A stretch of 64,000 nucleotides of DNA. It comes from Rhodobacterales bacterium 32-67-9 (GTDB taxonomy: Bacteria; Pseudomonadota; Alphaproteobacteria; Rhodobacterales; Rhodobacteraceae). Below are positions 63,233 through 64,000 of the stretch, one piece after another. The stretch spans positions 41,047-105,046 of the forward strand of contig NCEA01000005.1 in the NCBI GenBank assembly GCA_002280515.1, in the 5' to 3' direction. Under the pieces are notes generated by a model that was given only the letters and a program-made list of their open reading frames with translations, was not told the DNA's origin and ran no database searches. A program made the translations under genes and the position numbers. The stretch's first letter is position 1; each line of letters opens with the position of its first letter.

Positions 63233-63308
63233 TGGTGCCTCAAGAGGGACTCGAACCCCCGACCTACTATTTACGAAACAGTTGCTCTACCAGCTGAGCT
63301 ATTGAGGC
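63233..63308 (-). tRNA. tRNA-Thr(CGT)
   Basis: 76 bases including encoded CCA. Acceptor GCCTCAA / TTGAGGC, D-arm TAGCTCAGCTGGTAGAGCA (same as the broken copy at 61459), anticodon stem ACTGT / ATAGT with one G-U, loop TTCGTAA (CGT), T-arm GGGGG-TTCGAGT-CCCTC with one G-T pair, discriminator A. Reads ACG. Lies inside the mobile region. Confidence 0.95.
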
Positions 63309-63315
63309 GGCGACC

Positions 63316-63331
63316 CGTCGTTTAGACGACG
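63316..63331. terminator. Hairpin upstream of the tRNA
   Basis: CGTCGT-TTAG-ACGACG, perfect 6-bp stem between the HNH-like gene end (63355) and the tRNA 5' end (63308) on the minus strand. Confidence 0.35.
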
Positions 63332-63354
63332 AGCCGCTGCCGTGCAAGGCCGAA

Positions 63355-63807
63355 TCACCACGGGATGTCGTCGTCGCCATCATCGGGCGACGGTGCGGGC
63401 CAGTCCGAGTCGAACCAGTCCTTCTTCTCACGGTTCATGTCTTGTGAGATTGCCCGAAGGTTCCAAGGGACGTGCAGGCCGCAGACAACCTGTTTGCGCT
63501 CGCGCGTTGCCAGCCACGTTTTCCGACTGATGCCGACTAGCGGGACGAAGTGGTCGCCTGCGAAAGGCCCGCCCGCGATCTCGCTGAGATCGACTACCTG
63601 CTGGTAGACGGCGATGTTCGCCGCTTCCTGTTCTGCGGTCAGCCAAGGCGGGACGGCATCGCCTGCGCGATAGGCGGCGCTGTCAGCCATGCGCTTCGCC
63701 GCGTTGCGCGCGTAGTACCTCTGATCTTTGGTCATCGCCTTCAACGATGCCTCGCGCGCGGCTGCGCGCTGAGCCTCATACTCGGTGGTCTCGCGTTCGG
63801 CCTCGGC
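63355..63807 (-). pseudogene. HNH-like protein gene, 5' end replaced by an insertion sequence
   Basis: About 150 codons remain. GPFAGDHFVPLVG and CGLHVPWNLRAISQDMN resemble phage-type HNH proteins (DHxxPL ... CGLHxPWNL). The frame stays open to 63891, but bases beyond about 63807 belong to the IS end, so the native start is lost. Ends PDDGDDDIPW. Confidence 0.6.
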
Positions 63808-63837
63808 GGGGCGTTGTTGCAGAACTCTGGCCCTCAA

Positions 63838-63856
63838 GGATTCACATTGTGAATCC
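63838..63856. promoter_or_regulatory. 19-bp palindrome with two GANTC sites before the transposase
   Basis: GGATTCACA-T-TGTGAATCC is a perfect palindrome containing GATTC and GAATC, both CcrM methylation sites, 20 bases before the transposase ATG. Confidence 0.55.
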
Positions 63857-63875
63857 ATGCGGTTAGACGGGCGGC

Positions 63876-64000
63876 ATGAGCAAGCCATCACCCGCCCGCT
63901 GCCGCACGACGAACTGGTCCAGCTACAATGCGGCGCTGAGGAAGCGCGGCGCGCTGCTGATCTTGTTGGACAAGGAGATGGCCTGGCACGCGCCGCATGA
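63876..64000 (+). CDS. IS5-family transposase (N-terminus only)
   Basis: 41 codons visible, cut by the window end. RCRTTNWSSYNAALRKRGA and LLILLDKEMAWHAP match the N-terminus of IS5-group transposases (RTTNWxxYNxALxxRGxLxxWLD). The DDE domain is beyond the edge. Confidence 0.85.
   Translation, partial: MSKPSPARCRTTNWSSYNAALRKRGALLILLDKEMAWHAPH

Larger units (their letters stand above)
63808..64000 (+). mobile_element. Left end of an IS5-family insertion sequence
   Basis: The sequence from GGGGCGTTGTTGCAGAACTC onwards resembles IS5-group left ends, and an IS5-type transposase starts 60-70 bases inside. The right end is outside the window. Exact boundary estimated. Confidence 0.65.

Noticed and set aside
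61376-64000. CRISPR or large prophage
   Set aside because: No regularly spaced repeats and no phage structural or packaging genes; only single HNH-like, integrase and tRNA features.

Overview
The window reads as chromosome of a GC-rich alphaproteobacterium of the Rhodobacteraceae/Paracoccaceae type. The support is the gene order def-def-fmt, the Rhodobacter-like polyol operon smoE-F-G-K-smoS-mtlK with a SorC-type regulator, the block tsaD-gpsA-yciI-EVE divergent from hemD-mic60-hemY, frequent ATGA/TGATG stop-start overlaps, and CcrM-type GANTC sites in an insertion sequence. The genus is not resolved.

Layout. 1-2281: translation-initiation genes on the minus strand (def, a PDF-like paralogue without catalytic residues, fmt) and a partial GlsB-type membrane protein. 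2429-7250: a PatB/MalY-type lyase, small conserved proteins, a lone receiver domain, an MltB-type transglycosylase, and a tautomerase divergent from its probable HxlR regulator. 7361-10816: smc. 11035-15392: a GFA-GNAT fusion with a hydratase, then an FAD oxidoreductase divergent from mnmD (a possible split MnmC) and an EamA exporter. 15467-20543: glycerol operon glpD-glpK-Fe-ADH divergent from a GlpR-like regulator. 20531-28727: the sorbitol/mannitol operon with its regulator and a HAD phosphatase. 28867-39056: a DeoR regulator, then a minus-strand catabolic operon of unknown substrate (DUF1185, alpha/beta hydrolase, flavin reductase, luciferase-like monooxygenase, aldehyde dehydrogenase, dimethylglycine-dehydrogenase-like flavoprotein, choline-kinase-like protein) divergent from a GntR regulator. 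39108-40416: an SDR and three gene remnants.

40417-43537 is an arsenic operon encoding an ArsR-ArsC fusion, a GAPDH and ArsJ. Together they would detect arsenic, reduce arsenate, or trap arsenate as 1-arseno-3-phosphoglycerate and export it. 43807-46329 holds a YiiX-type protein, a YeeE-type membrane protein, a cytochrome P460-like protein and a small secreted protein. 46405-49714 is an ECF sigma/anti-sigma operon with a DUF6789-like membrane protein, a patatin whose nucleophile Ser is Pro, and an NAD(P)HX epimerase domain. 49715-54868 has a decayed AhpD-like gene, a Tat-signal isochorismatase-fold hydrolase, an AraC regulator with two compensating frameshifts, and a small oxidative/redox cluster under a LysR regulator. 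54949-61375 is conserved core (EVE, yciI, gpsA, tsaD; hemD, mic60, hemY).

61459-64000 is a decayed mobile region. It begins inside a tRNA-Thr(CGT) gene of which only the 5' half is left. It carries an integrase N-terminal fragment, a Tn3-type resolvase with a res-like site, an hsdR fragment with an amber codon, a complete second tRNA-Thr(CGT), an HNH-like gene cut by an IS5-family element, and the start of that element's transposase. The candidate new biology is the unassigned operon at 29632-38754, the sigma/anti-sigma/pseudo-patatin operon, and the island that breaks one tRNA-Thr(CGT) while carrying another.
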